Source: an uncultured Oscillospiraceae bacterium
GTDB taxonomy: Bacteria; Bacillota; Clostridia; Oscillospirales; Acutalibacteraceae
Direction: 5' to 3'
Length of the DNA stretch: 27,058 nt
Assembly (NCBI GenBank): GCA_900543555.1
Contig: UQRL01000033.1
Location: 1-27,058, forward strand
Positions 1-7,545 of the stretch are shown piece by piece (the stretch's first letter is position 1; every line of letters begins with the position of its first letter). A model generated the notes under the pieces. It did not search any database. It was not told the DNA's origin and was given only the letters and a program-made list of their open reading frames with translations. Position numbers and translations under genes: made by a program.

Positions 1-2728
1 GCAGCGCACGGTTCTCGGTCTGGGCAATGCCGTCCTTGACCTCGATGGTAGCGCACACCTCACCGGGGGCGTAGAGAGCACCGTTGACGTACACAACGTT
101 CTTAGATTTGTTTGTGATTTCAAAGAGAGTCCCGTCCAGGCTGGCCCCGCCCAGAGGGGTAAGCAACCCGGATTCCAGGTCACGTTTCTCAATGAGCACG
201 TCACCACGAACCACCTCATTGGGGCAGGTGAACTCATAGATGACCCCATCATCCTCAATGAGCACGGTTTGGTCGGGAACAGTGTTCAGCATGGACTCGT
301 TGGTAGCCGACTCGTGCAAAATGTACTCCCCATAGGGGAGCAGGTCATCCGATGTGCTGGCCTGACCCTCGCTATCGGTGACTAGAGTCTTGACCACCTC
401 GCCGGGCTGATATTTCTGGCCCTCTACCATGACAGCGTTGCGGCTGTTGTTGATGACTTCAAAGGTGATACCGGAAAAATCCGCATCGCCCTGGGGAGTG
501 GAACCGGTGATGGTGTCCTGCTTCTCCACAGCTAGACCGCCACGCTCTACCTCATCCACGGCGGTGACCGCCACAGAATGTCCATTCTGCCGAACTGTAA
601 CCGTTTGACCAACCCATGTCAACAACATGGATTCATTAGTCTGGGACTCCCGGACCTCGTAGGTGCCGTAGGGAAGGGCATCGTTGCCAGTGCTTGCAGT
701 ACCGGATTCGTCGGTCGTGATGGTCATTACCACCTCGCCCACAGCGTAAGTCTGGCCGCCCACCACCACGGGGTTGGCGCTGCGGTTGATAACTTCAAAG
801 TCAATCCCTGCAAAGCTGGCGTTGCCCTGGGGCGTGGTTCCCATCTGGCTATCCTGCTTTTCAATGTCAATGCCGCCCCGAACTACCTCGTTTTCAGCTT
901 CGTACTCCAGCATCTGCCCATCCTGGTTGATGGTGACGCTGATTTCCTCGGTGAAGGTCTTCAGCATGGAATCGTTGGTGGAAACCTCCCGGACGGTGTA
1001 GTCGCCGTAGGGCAGGGCGTTTTCCCCGGTGGTGGCCACGCCTGAGGAATTGGTGGTAATGGTCATGGCAACCTGCCCGGGGGCGGCAGTGTTGCCATTC
1101 ACCACCACGGTGTTCTGGGAGTTGTTGACAATCTCAAAAGAAATCCCCTCTAGCGATGCATCGCCCTGGGGAGTAGTACCGGTTTCGCTGTCCAGCTTCT
1201 GGATGGTGAGCCCACCCCGCTGGACATCTTCTGTCAGGTCATCCACTTCTAAGGTATAGGTATCGCCGGTAAGCTGGGAACCGTCCACGGTGTAAGTGTG
1301 CACTTCCGTGTCCAATCGGTACCCCTCTGGGGCGGTGAGTTCCTTCACGGTGACGGTGCCGAAGGGGATTCCCTCCAGGGTGCCCAGGTTTCCGGAGGCG
1401 TCCGAGGTCAGTTCCTTTGTCACAGTCTGGCCGCCAAGCTGGTAGCTCACCTGGTACACGGCCCCTGCAAGGCTGGCATTGCCCTGGGGCGTGCTGCCGG
1501 TCTGGGAGTCTTTTTTCTTCAGCTTGAGGGTCAAAGTCCCAGGCTCGTCTTCCACCGACAAGCTGGTATCCGCCCCATTGATGGTGAACGTATAGATTTT
1601 CTCGTCCAGCTTGTAGCCCTTGGGCGGGGTCACCTCCTTGACGGAGTAGGTGCCGTCCTCCAGTGGCGTGGACAGGGTGGCGTGGCCCGCCTCGTCCGTG
1701 GTAAAGGTTGCCACTACGTCGCCGGTGCCGCTGGTACCTTTGTAAACGTTGTAGGTGGCCCCTGCCAGGGAGTAAGCGCTGTTGCCCTGGGTGATGGATA
1801 CGTCAGCGGAGGTCTTGGTCAAGGTCACTTGGTAGTCCTTGGGCTGCAAAGGCTCGATCTTGATGAGGATATAGAAGCTGCCCGGGGTCTTAGGGGTAAT
1901 GGCGGAGATTTGGTTGCCGGAGCCAGGTTCTGTGCCGCTGTGCCACATGACGTCATCGTCGCTGGCTTCGCCCCAGAAGAAGCCGATGTGATTGTCCGCC
2001 CCATCGGCACCAGGGGAGTTGCTCCACCACATCAAAATGATGTCGCCTTTTTCCGCCAAGCCGGAACTCAGCAGCTCCTGCTTGGTGCGAAAGGCGTAAG
2101 CGCTGATATTGCCATTTTCAATAAGGTTTTTGTAGTTGGACGCCCCCGCCAGCCAGTCGTAAGGCAAGCCGGAACCGTACTGATTCACGGGCGTCTGGTG
2201 CATGATTTCCATGGTAGTTTCCGCGTCCAAGCCGGCTTTCCGAAGGACGTAGCTGATAAAACCGGCGCAGTTCATGCCCACGGTGCCGCTGTTGTAGGAG
2301 GCGTCCCCGTTGGGAGATTGGGCGTCGCCTCCCACATATTTGGTACCGAGGTAGAAGTCATCATTTTCGTGGGCCTCCAGTTCCCGGACAATGGCCTGCC
2401 GGGTGACGCCTACACTGGTCATGTAGTTGGTGCCGCCCTCCACCTCGGATTTCACCGTGTTGAAGGGGTCCTGCGCGTAAAGCACAGGCACGTCCCCAGA
2501 GCTGTCCGAGATGGTGATACTGCCGTTTTCAGATGGGGAGTTTTCTAAGGATTCCCCTCCACTGGGAGCGGAATCCTCTGCCTGAGATTCCTTCGGCTGG
2601 CTCTCTACGGTGCTTTCCGTAGAAAGTGCGCTGGAAACCTCATCGGCGGAAACAGAAAAAGGCAGTGCGCTGAACATCAGCACCACTGCCAATAACATTG
2701 CGAGTATTCTTTTTTTGGTGTGTGTCAT
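1..2728 (-). CDS. Secreted NlpC/P60-like and Cna_B (SpaA-type) repeat surface protein, partial
   Basis: This is a very long open frame that leaves the window at its C-terminal side (909 codons visible). The ATG at 2728 follows AAAGGA. Residues 1-28 form a signal peptide: a KKR head, a hydrophobic core and a cut near SVSA. A Ser/Glu-rich linker follows. Residues of about 100-285 look like an NlpC/P60- or CHAP-type amidase: Cys154 in a GMNCAGFISYVL context and His247 in DNHIGFF. From about residue 298 come Cna_B/SpaA prealbumin-like modules. Two divergent ones (ending in GYKLDEK and GYRLDTE) precede at least four close repeats that share TPQG, LPYG and ESMLxT motifs, the last being cut. In the family, Lys-Asn isopeptide bonds stiffen such stalks. 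The LPxTG or membrane anchor would lie outside the window. It is the last visible gene of an ICE-like cluster, so a role in mating-pair contact or wall remodelling is inferred. Confidence 0.85.
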   Translation of the reverse strand, partial: MTHTKKRILAMLLAVVLMFSALPFSVSADEVSSALSTESTVESQPKESQAEDSAPSGGESLENSPSENGSITISDSSGDVPVLYAQDPFNTVKSEVEGGTNYMTSVGVTRQAIVRELEAHENDDFYLGTKYVGGDAQSPNGDASYNSGTVGMNCAGFISYVLRKAGLDAETTMEIMHQTPVNQYGSGLPYDWLAGASNYKNLIENGNISAYAFRTKQELLSSGLAEKGDIILMWWSNSPGADGADNHIGFFWGEASDDDVMWHSGTEPGSGNQISAITPKTPGSFYILIKIEPLQPKDYQVTLTKTSADVSITQGNSAYSLAGATYNVYKGTSGTGDVVATFTTDEAGHATLSTPLEDGTYSVKEVTPPKGYKLDEKIYTFTINGADTSLSVEDEPGTLTLKLKKKDSQTGSTPQGNASLAGAVYQVSYQLGGQTVTKELTSDASGNLGTLEGIPFGTVTVKELTAPEGYRLDTEVHTYTVDGSQLTGDTYTLEVDDLTEDVQRGGLTIQKLDSETGTTPQGDASLEGISFEIVNNSQNTVVVNGNTAAPGQVAMTITTNSSGVATTGENALPYGDYTVREVSTNDSMLKTFTEEISVTINQDGQMLEYEAENEVVRGGIDIEKQDSQMGTTPQGNASFAGIDFEVINRSANPVVVGGQTYAVGEVVMTITTDESGTASTGNDALPYGTYEVRESQTNESMLLTWVGQTVTVRQNGHSVAVTAVDEVERGGLAVEKQDTITGSTPQGDADFSGITFEVINNSRNAVMVEGQKYQPGEVVKTLVTDSEGQASTSDDLLPYGEYILHESATNESMLNTVPDQTVLIEDDGVIYEFTCPNEVVRGDVLIEKRDLESGLLTPLGGASLDGTLFEITNKSKNVVYVNGALYAPGEVCATIEVKDGIAQTENRAL

Positions 2729-2759
2729 GGTATTTCCTTTCTGCTCGTAAGAGAGCGGG

Positions 2760-3275
2760 TCACATACTCATAACGGGGGCGTCCTCGTCCATCGGGGGAG
2801 GGGGAGCCTCATAAGGTTGTGCAAAGGGCAAATCGCCGTCTTCCAGCAGTTCTTCCAATTCGTCCTTTTGCTGGGGATGCTGGCGCTCCTGCTGCTCCAT
2901 GACCAGTTCGTAGGAGTTGAGAATCTGGCTGTACAGCGCGTCCCGCGCCTCTTTGGTGACGGGGAAAAAGACAGAAGAGGTCATCTCCGTGCCGTTTTTG
3001 ACGTAGCTGCGCTGGGGTTCCTTCACGAACAGGCCATTTTTGGAGTCGTAGATGCGGAACCCCTGGACAGCGAAGCTCTTGGCGATGTTCACGTTGGCGG
3101 TGGCCAGCAGCTTGGTCCTGGGCTTGGAGATGGGATAGATCCGTACCGTCATGGGCGGCACCCAGTCTGCGGGGTCTTGCGATTCGTAGGGGTCGTTTGA
3201 TTCCACAGCATCGGACACAGCCTCTTGCTGGGGTTCATCGTATTCGATGTCGATAGGTTCTTTTCTGGTTGCCAT
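2760..3275 (-). CDS. SpoVG-family protein (ICE-type)
   Basis: A 171-residue protein with start ATG 3275 behind GAAAGGAG. Residues of about 45-120 match the SpoVG fold: a strand with KLLATANVNIAKSFAVQGFR, then the hallmark GLFVKEPQR segment, then a region like the SETREKIQ helix (TKEARDALYSQIL). SpoVG proteins bind DNA or RNA and act as global regulators. This one is longer than the roughly 95-residue chromosomal form, with an acidic N-terminal arm and an acidic, Pro-rich C-terminal tail. Copies of this long form are common in conjugative elements of Clostridia beside an AbrB protein and a methylase, as here. It starts 13 bp after the AbrB stop and ends 31 bp before the adhesin start, so the three genes are probably one transcript. 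The exact target is unknown. Confidence 0.75.
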   Translation of the reverse strand: MATRKEPIDIEYDEPQQEAVSDAVESNDPYESQDPADWVPPMTVRIYPISKPRTKLLATANVNIAKSFAVQGFRIYDSKNGLFVKEPQRSYVKNGTEMTSSVFFPVTKEARDALYSQILNSYELVMEQQERQHPQQKDELEELLEDGDLPFAQPYEAPPPPMDEDAPVMSM

Positions 3276-3288
3276 AACGTCTCCTTTC

Positions 3289-3567
3289 TCACTGTAAGTG
3301 GAAATCCGCCAACAGGGAAGCCAGCAGCCGGTATTGCTGGCTCAGGGGCAGACGGTGAAATTCCTCAGTAAAGATGTCGCCGGTGAGGTCTGGTTCTTCC
3401 ACTTCTTCCGGTTCGTACACTTCCAGCCGGGTGATGACCACCCGGTCGGGCGGATCGGACTCGAACAGCAGTACGTCACCCGGACAGAAATCCAGCTCCG
3501 CCCGGATGGGCCAGGGGATGGTAGTCCTGCCTTTCTTGCCTAAAATTCTCAATACAGTCCGTTCCAT
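3289..3567 (-). CDS. AbrB/MazE/SpoVT-type DNA-binding protein
   Basis: A 92-residue protein with ATG 3567 and a strong GGAGGAAAGGA upstream. Residues 1-48 carry a swapped-hairpin AbrB fold: a first strand RTVLRILGKKGRTTIP, then IRAELDFCPGDVLLFE and a closing strand VVITRL. The rest is acidic (EPEEVEEPD) and then helical, possibly for dimer or partner contact. Such proteins act as transition-state regulators or antitoxins. No toxin gene of matching size lies beside it, so a regulator of the element is more likely. Its start lies inside the last codons of the methylase gene (19-bp overlap), which suggests translational coupling. Confidence 0.8.
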   Translation of the reverse strand: MERTVLRILGKKGRTTIPWPIRAELDFCPGDVLLFESDPPDRVVITRLEVYEPEEVEEPDLTGDIFTEEFHRLPLSQQYRLLASLLADFHLQ

Positions 3568-4403
3568 AGTATTTTCCTTTCCTCCGCCGCAGGCTCAAAG
3601 AGATGCAGTTGTGCCTGGGCAGACTTTCTGGTGTCGTAGTTGGAGATAAGCACTTCCTGATAGACGGCCCCGCCTTCGTACCGCTGGGCCATGTTGTTGA
3701 TCCGGTCCACTTGCTCGATGAGGATTCCTGGCTGCTGGTACAGCTCCAGCACTTCCGGGCAAAGATTGTAGGACAGCAGCCAGAGGCCCTCGGCATTCAG
3801 CAGGATGGCCGCCAGCCGCTGGTGATCTGACCGCAGGAAAATGTTGCCAGGGTAGTAGTCCTCGGTGAAGAAGTAAGGCGGGTCGATGTAAAAGACGGTT
3901 GTAGGCGAATCGTACCTTTGGAAGATGACGCCGAAATCTGCTTTCTCCAGGGTGACTCCTTGCAGCCTGCCTGCGACTCGGTCGATAGCCGGGAACCCGG
4001 CCCACATGCTCCGGGCCACGGCACTGAACTGCTTCCCGTTGCCGGCGTAGCTTTGGCGGACGACTTGGTAAAAATCCGCTGCCCGCAGAATGTCATCTTT
4101 GTAGGAGAATTGGGCCAGCCGCCGCTGGGCGATTTTGAAGTCTTCCCGGTTGTGCATGACATACAGTAGCCGGTCTTTCAGTTCGTCTGGGTGCTCTCTC
4201 ACCACCCGGTACAGGTTAATGAGGTTGCCGTTGGCATCGTTGAGCACCTCACGGACGGAGCGCTCCTTGTTGAGAAGGACGGAACCCCCGCCCCCGAACA
4301 CTTCCACGTAGATCATGTTCTGGTAGCCGGTTGGGAACCGTTTGATGATCGTGGGGAACAGGGCCTGTTTTCCACCGACCCATGGAATGATAGATTGGAT
4401 AGG
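3549..4403 (-). CDS. DNA adenine methylase, D12 (Dam) class, start codon unclear
   Basis: An N6-adenine methyltransferase transferring methyl from S-adenosylmethionine. The open frame gives up to 284 residues. It begins PWVGGKQALF near 4385, then YVEVFGGGGS (SAM-binding motif I) and YIDPPYF (catalytic DPPY motif IV), followed by a target-recognition part and a C-terminus at ILWNGLY. All core motifs are intact. The only in-frame ATG (4316) lies after PWVGGK and would remove part of the SAM pocket. Upstream of PWVGGK the frame closes at a TGA (4404-4406) after six codons, none of them ATG, GTG, TTG or CTG. An AAGGTGG ribosome site sits just before this TGA. The true start is therefore a rare codon (ATC 4400 or ATT 4388) or the gene has a small frameshift. 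In ICEs such enzymes probably protect the element DNA or tune regulation. Confidence 0.8.
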   Translation of the reverse strand, partial: PIQSIIPWVGGKQALFPTIIKRFPTGYQNMIYVEVFGGGGSVLLNKERSVREVLNDANGNLINLYRVVREHPDELKDRLLYVMHNREDFKIAQRRLAQFSYKDDILRAADFYQVVRQSYAGNGKQFSAVARSMWAGFPAIDRVAGRLQGVTLEKADFGVIFQRYDSPTTVFYIDPPYFFTEDYYPGNIFLRSDHQRLAAILLNAEGLWLLSYNLCPEVLELYQQPGILIEQVDRINNMAQRYEGGAVYQEVLISNYDTRKSAQAQLHLFEPAAEERKILWNGLY

Positions 4404-4431
4404 TCACCACCTTCTTTCGTTTATCGGTTTT

Positions 4432-4686
4432 TTACTGCATGGTTATGCCCGGGGATTCCTCCTGCTGGAACACCACCCGAAAGTGGTCTTTCCCAATAAG
4501 AAGGGAAAGGCTGCTGCCGTTGTCCCAGTTCACCAGGAGGGCGGGCTGGTCGTCCACACCCACCACCGTGCCTTTCATGCCGGGCTTCAAGTGTTCTTCC
4601 ACATTGCAGAGGGAGACAACCTCCACCCGGGTGCCGGGCGGATATTTCTCCCTCATGCGCTCTACAAAATCTCTGTGGTATAACAT
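4432..4686 (-). CDS. DUF4314 protein
   Basis: An 84-residue protein. The chosen start is ATG 4686, which has GGGGGT seven bases upstream and lies just after the stop of the previous gene; an ATG at 4701 would overlap that gene. The core MREKYPPGTRVEVVSL followed by GMKGTVVGVDDQPALLVNWDNGSSLSLL is the signature of DUF4314, a small SH3-like beta-barrel family of unknown function found mostly in conjugative elements of Firmicutes. It lies in the same transcript orientation as the methylase, whose frame opens about 30 bp downstream. No catalytic residues can be pointed to. Binding of nucleic acid or protein is only a guess from the fold. Confidence 0.75.
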   Translation of the reverse strand: MLYHRDFVERMREKYPPGTRVEVVSLCNVEEHLKPGMKGTVVGVDDQPALLVNWDNGSSLSLLIGKDHFRVVFQQEESPGITMQ

Positions 4687-4691
4687 AAAAA

Positions 4692-5219
4692 TTACCCCCA
4701 TCTGGTTTCAAAGTGAATCTGGCTGGCCCGCTCTACACCGTAGGCTTGGATGGCCAGGGCGGTGCAGAGAATCATGTAGGACTTCATGGAGAGCAGCGCC
4801 GGGTCCGCGATTTCCATGAGCTGGATGTTTCGAGTGCCGCTCAAAATGTCCTTAGCGGCGGCGAAGTAGACGTAGCTGGTTCCCGTGAGATTCTTGGGAC
4901 GCATATCTTCCACATACACCCGGCGCAGGCTGATCTGGTCTTTTACCTGGTTCCACAGGTTGCCGTCCGCCGTGAGCAGGTACAGGCCTGCCAGCAGGGG
5001 CCGGCTGGTGCTTTCGGGCCGCATGGCGGCCTCTTTCTCAAAGGTGTGATGGTGACGGTCATCTCGGTAAATCATGGGGCATCTTCCTCTCTTTTCTTTT
5101 TCTGCGTCCAAGATGGACTGGATGCGGTCAGCTTCGGGGCTGTCGGTTTTGTAGTTTGGTTGGTGCTTCATGAAGCGCTCAAAGAGCTGGTCGGTGGGTT
5201 TGGTGGTGAAGAGGGGCAT
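4692..5219 (-). CDS. Putative DUF6075-like ICE protein
   Basis: The start ATG 5219 (175 residues) has AAAGGAG nine bases upstream; a start at 5243 would lie before this ribosome site. The N-terminal 50 residues are charged and variable. The rest (from IYRDDRHHHTFEKEA through LLAGLYLLTADGNLW and YFAAAKDIL to the C-terminus) resembles the DUF6075-type proteins of conjugative elements, helical and without known activity. Family assignment is from memory of the pattern and is moderate. It is the first gene of the visible ICE-type operon and ends five bases before the DUF4314 start. A strong terminator-like hairpin ends only 25 bp before its ATG, so its expression is probably gated by readthrough or by a promoter hidden in that leader. 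Confidence 0.55.
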   Translation of the reverse strand: MPLFTTKPTDQLFERFMKHQPNYKTDSPEADRIQSILDAEKEKRGRCPMIYRDDRHHHTFEKEAAMRPESTSRPLLAGLYLLTADGNLWNQVKDQISLRRVYVEDMRPKNLTGTSYVYFAAAKDILSGTRNIQLMEIADPALLSMKSYMILCTALAIQAYGVERASQIHFETRWG

Positions 5220-5244
5220 GGGAAACAACTCCTTTCTGGGCAAT

Positions 5245-5279
5245 AAAAAAGGACGGCCTGATTTTCTTCAGATCGCCCT
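5245..5279 (-). terminator. Terminator-like hairpin directly before the ICE-type operon
   Basis: On the minus strand a 12-bp stem (5268-5279 with 5250-5261, one mismatch and G-T pairs, six-base loop) is followed at once by six T (5250-5245). It is a classic intrinsic terminator shape. The ATG of the first operon gene is only 25 bp further on, so it could act as an attenuator. Confidence 0.7.
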
Positions 5280-5301
5280 GGAAAAAATATTTTGTTGTGG
5301 G

Positions 5302-5348
5302 AAAAAGAAAAAGGCCGGAGTCGAAAGTTTTCTTTCGATTCCGGCCTT
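5302..5348 (-). terminator. Strong intrinsic terminator, 17-bp stem
   Basis: The arms 5311-5327 and 5332-5348 pair over 17 bp with one G-T pair and a TTTT/AAAA loop. On the minus strand the hairpin is followed by TTTTTCTTTTTC. It is the second of the hairpins between the tRNA and the ICE-type genes. Confidence 0.8.
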
Positions 5349-5466
5349 GGCCCGGCACATATTCTGTTAGGTGATGGTTTTACGTGGGTTCGAATCCCTT
5401 CGAAGGTTTTCCACATCATTCAAAAACGTCACGCCGTGACGGGCCTTTTTCGGCCCTCAAAACGCG

Positions 5467-5494
5467 AAAAAAGCCCGGAATTCCGGGCTTTTTT
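5467..5494. terminator. Bidirectional intrinsic terminator after tRNA-Ala
   Basis: The 16-bp perfect palindrome GCCCGGAATTCCGGGC (5473-5488) is flanked by six A on the left and six T on the right, so it can end transcripts from either side. On the minus strand it lies 31 bp after the tRNA 3' end. A second palindrome, CGTCACG-C-CGTGACG, followed on the minus strand by TTTTT, lies at about 5424-5443. Confidence 0.85.
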
Positions 5495-5524
5495 CGTACC
5501 TGCATCATTTTTGGCAAGTAAACC

Positions 5525-5600
5525 TGGTGGACCCAAAGGGATTCGAACCCTCGACCTCTCGGATGCGAACCGAACGCTCTCCCAGCTGAGCTATGGGCCC
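5525..5600 (-). tRNA. tRNA-Ala (anticodon CGC)
   Basis: A 76-nt cloverleaf including an encoded CCA end. The acceptor stem GGGCCCA pairs with TGGGTCC and contains the G3-U70 pair that is the identity mark of alanine tRNA. The D-arm is GCTC/GAGC, the anticodon stem TTCGG/CCGAG holds loop TTCGCAT (anticodon CGC, reading GCG), and the T-arm is GAGGG-TTCGAAT-CCCTT. A promoter lies at 5634-5662 and a terminator at 5467-5494. The ICE-type genes start beyond its 3' end, which is the usual side for integration into tRNA genes. Confidence 0.95.
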
Positions 5601-5634
5601 ATAGAAGCTGCTCTCTCTCAAAGCAGCTTCTATA
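5601..5634. other. 11-bp inverted repeat in the tRNA 5' leader
   Basis: ATAGAAGCTGC (about 5601-5611) pairs with GCAGCTTCTAT (about 5623-5633) around an 11-base loop. In the minus-strand transcript it forms a hairpin just before the mature tRNA 5' end. It could help end the MATE transcript or guide RNase P processing; there is no T run after it. Confidence 0.5.
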
Positions 5635-5662
5635 TTTTAGCACAAGGCCGGGCGATTGTAAA
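5634..5662 (-). promoter_or_regulatory. SigA-type promoter for tRNA-Ala
   Basis: On the minus strand TTTACA (5662-5657) and TAAAAT (5639-5634) are separated by exactly 17 bases. The predicted transcript start is about 27 bp before the tRNA. Confidence 0.6.
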
Positions 5663-5668
5663 GCGTTT

Positions 5669-7120
5669 TTACGAGTTTTTTGCCGCTTTGGTTCGATCCT
5701 GGAACAGGTCGATGTGCAGCCACTTTCCCCGGTAAAGACGGATCATAAAGATCAAACCGCGGGCGCAGAGCTCGGCGGCCATGGCCAGCCACACGCCAAT
5801 CAAACCCAGGCTGCCCACCAACACCAGGGACAGCGTGATGCGCACACCCCACATCGTGGCCAAATTGATGAGGAAGGGGCCCTTGGAGTCCCCTGCCCCC
5901 CGCAAAGCGCCAGAAGCCACAATGGAGGCCCCGAACAGAGGCTCGGCAAAGGCCACGATGCGCAGCACCTGGCTGCCCAGGGCAATCACCTCCAGATCCG
6001 TGGAGAAAATGCGGATCAGGGGCTCTGAAAAGAGGAAAAGCACCCCGCCGCCAAAGGTCATAATGGCCACGCCCATCCAGCTGACCATGCGGCCAAAGCG
6101 CTTGGCCAGGTCTTTTCTCCCGGCGCCAATGGCCTGCCCCACCAAGGTGGTGCCCGCCACCGCCACGCCGGAGGCCGGCAGGTAGCTGATGGATTCCGCC
6201 GTCACTGCCAGGTGGTTTGCCGCCACGGCCACCGTGCCGATGCCGGTGATCAGGGCGGTGATGACGATTTGCGCCACGCACAGGGTAGACCTCTCCAGCG
6301 CGGCGGGAAGCCCCAGCCGCCAAGCCGTCAGCAGGCAGTGGCGCTCAAAAGGATAGCGCTGCTTTAGGCTGATCTGGATGGGGGATTTCTTTCGGAGCAG
6401 CACCACCAGGAACAGGCAGGCCACAATGGCGGTGGACAGCCCCGAGGCAAACGCCGCGCCCCCCACGCCCCAGCCGGCGCCCCAGACAAAGACCTCCCGG
6501 CCAAACAGCGTTACCGTGCGGGGGGCATAGATAAACACTGTGTTCAAAATTACGTTCAACACATTGATCATCAAATTCAAAAGCATGGGGGTGCGGGTGT
6601 CCCCCGCGCAGCGGATCACCGCACTGAGCATATTGCTCCCCAGGGTGAAGGGCATGGCGCAGGCCATGATGCGGAAGTAAAGGGAGGCGTCCCCCCGGAT
6701 CGCGGGATCAGCCCCCAGCATGGCGGGCAGATAAAAGGACAGCGCAAACGCGACTGCCCCCATCATCACCCCGAAGATCCCCACAAACCGCAGGGCCTGC
6801 CAAGTGACACGCTTGGCGTCCTCCTGGCGCCCGGCGCCCAGGTGCTGGGCCACCTGCACGGAAAACCCGATGGCCGCCGCGTTGAAAAAGCCGTTGAACA
6901 GCCAGGTGGTGCTGGAAGTCAGCCCCACCGCTGCCGTGGCATTGGAGCCCAGGGAGCCCACCATGGCTGTGTCCACATACTGCACCAGGGTGAGCATGAT
7001 CTGCTCGATGATGGCTGGCCAGGCCAAAAACAGCACGGCGCCCAGGGTGCCGCCCAAGTGGGGCATTCCAGGGGCTGCCAGCATGGCCGCGATGCGGTCG
7101 TTTCCCTTCGCGCCCTTCAT
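5669..7120 (-). CDS. MATE family efflux transporter
   Basis: A 483-residue multidrug and toxic compound extrusion protein, full length for the family (about 450-480) and expected to have 12 membrane segments in two MatE halves. The first half opens with LAWPAIIEQIMLTLVQYVDTAMVG, the standard MATE helix 1 with its conserved Asp. The second half repeats the pattern around RLGLPAALERSTLCVAQI. Such pumps export cationic or amphipathic compounds using a Na+ or H+ gradient. The substrate cannot be read from sequence. Its ATG overlaps the stop codon of the Dabb gene by four bases, so the two are translated from one message starting at the promoter at 7477-7505. The C-terminus ends in a charged tail 69 bp before the tRNA-Ala gene. 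Confidence 0.9.
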   Translation of the reverse strand: MKGAKGNDRIAAMLAAPGMPHLGGTLGAVLFLAWPAIIEQIMLTLVQYVDTAMVGSLGSNATAAVGLTSSTTWLFNGFFNAAAIGFSVQVAQHLGAGRQEDAKRVTWQALRFVGIFGVMMGAVAFALSFYLPAMLGADPAIRGDASLYFRIMACAMPFTLGSNMLSAVIRCAGDTRTPMLLNLMINVLNVILNTVFIYAPRTVTLFGREVFVWGAGWGVGGAAFASGLSTAIVACLFLVVLLRKKSPIQISLKQRYPFERHCLLTAWRLGLPAALERSTLCVAQIVITALITGIGTVAVAANHLAVTAESISYLPASGVAVAGTTLVGQAIGAGRKDLAKRFGRMVSWMGVAIMTFGGGVLFLFSEPLIRIFSTDLEVIALGSQVLRIVAFAEPLFGASIVASGALRGAGDSKGPFLINLATMWGVRITLSLVLVGSLGLIGVWLAMAAELCARGLIFMIRLYRGKWLHIDLFQDRTKAAKNS

Positions 7121-7428
7121 AGCTGATAGTCGATGCAGACCCGGCCGTCCGGTTCCCGCAGCTCCTTCACAAACTGGCCAAACGCCACATGGGCCGGGTG
7201 CTCCTGATAGGTTTCCAGCTCTTCCAGGTTCTTGAACTGGGAGACCAGGATATAATCGTAGTTGGCGGGGGCGCTTCCCTCTGCGCCGAAGTAGACCTCC
7301 ATCCCCTGGATCTGGGGGATCTGGTCCTTCAAGGCCATCATGCGGGCCTTGGCTTCCCGCAGGTTCTCCGCCTTGGTCTTGCCGTTGGCGGTCTCTTTAA
7401 ATTTGAACATGACGATGTGCTGGATCAT
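7117..7428 (-). CDS. Dabb-family (stress-responsive A/B barrel) protein
   Basis: A 103-residue protein with ATG 7428 and GGAAGGAAGG upstream. It opens with MIQHIVMFKFKETANGK, the conserved first strand of the dimeric alpha/beta barrel (Dabb) domain, and contains the family patterns YDYILVSQFKNLEELETYQEHPAHVAF near the middle and a closing strand RVCIDYQL. Members form small dimeric barrels; some bind or convert small aromatic ligands, but most bacterial ones have no proven activity. It is the first gene of a two-gene operon with the MATE pump, which hints at a shared response to a small toxic molecule, though this is only context. Confidence 0.85.
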   Translation of the reverse strand: MIQHIVMFKFKETANGKTKAENLREAKARMMALKDQIPQIQGMEVYFGAEGSAPANYDYILVSQFKNLEELETYQEHPAHVAFGQFVKELREPDGRVCIDYQL

Positions 7429-7476
7429 ATTGCTGCCTTCCTTCCCAAATTTGAAATAAGATCGTATACAGGGACT

Positions 7477-7505
7477 ATCTTATCGCATTTGGGCAAGGAT
7501 TGCAA
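7477..7505 (-). promoter_or_regulatory. SigA-type promoter of the Dabb-MATE operon
   Basis: On the minus strand TTGCAA (7505-7500) and TAAGAT (7482-7477) are spaced by 17 bases, about 50 bp before the Dabb ATG. Confidence 0.6.
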
Positions 7506-7545
7506 GACGCCTCTGCCGGAGAACCGTTTTTTCTCGGGGCACAGG

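Noticed and set aside
1..1850. Repeated blocks of about 330 bp as possible non-coding repeats
   Set aside because: They translate in one frame into Cna_B-like protein modules with conserved TPQG and LPYG motifs.
5330..5420. A possible second tRNA gene on the plus strand ending near 5415
   Set aside because: Only a T-arm-like string is present. No acceptor stem partner, D-arm or anticodon arm can be built.
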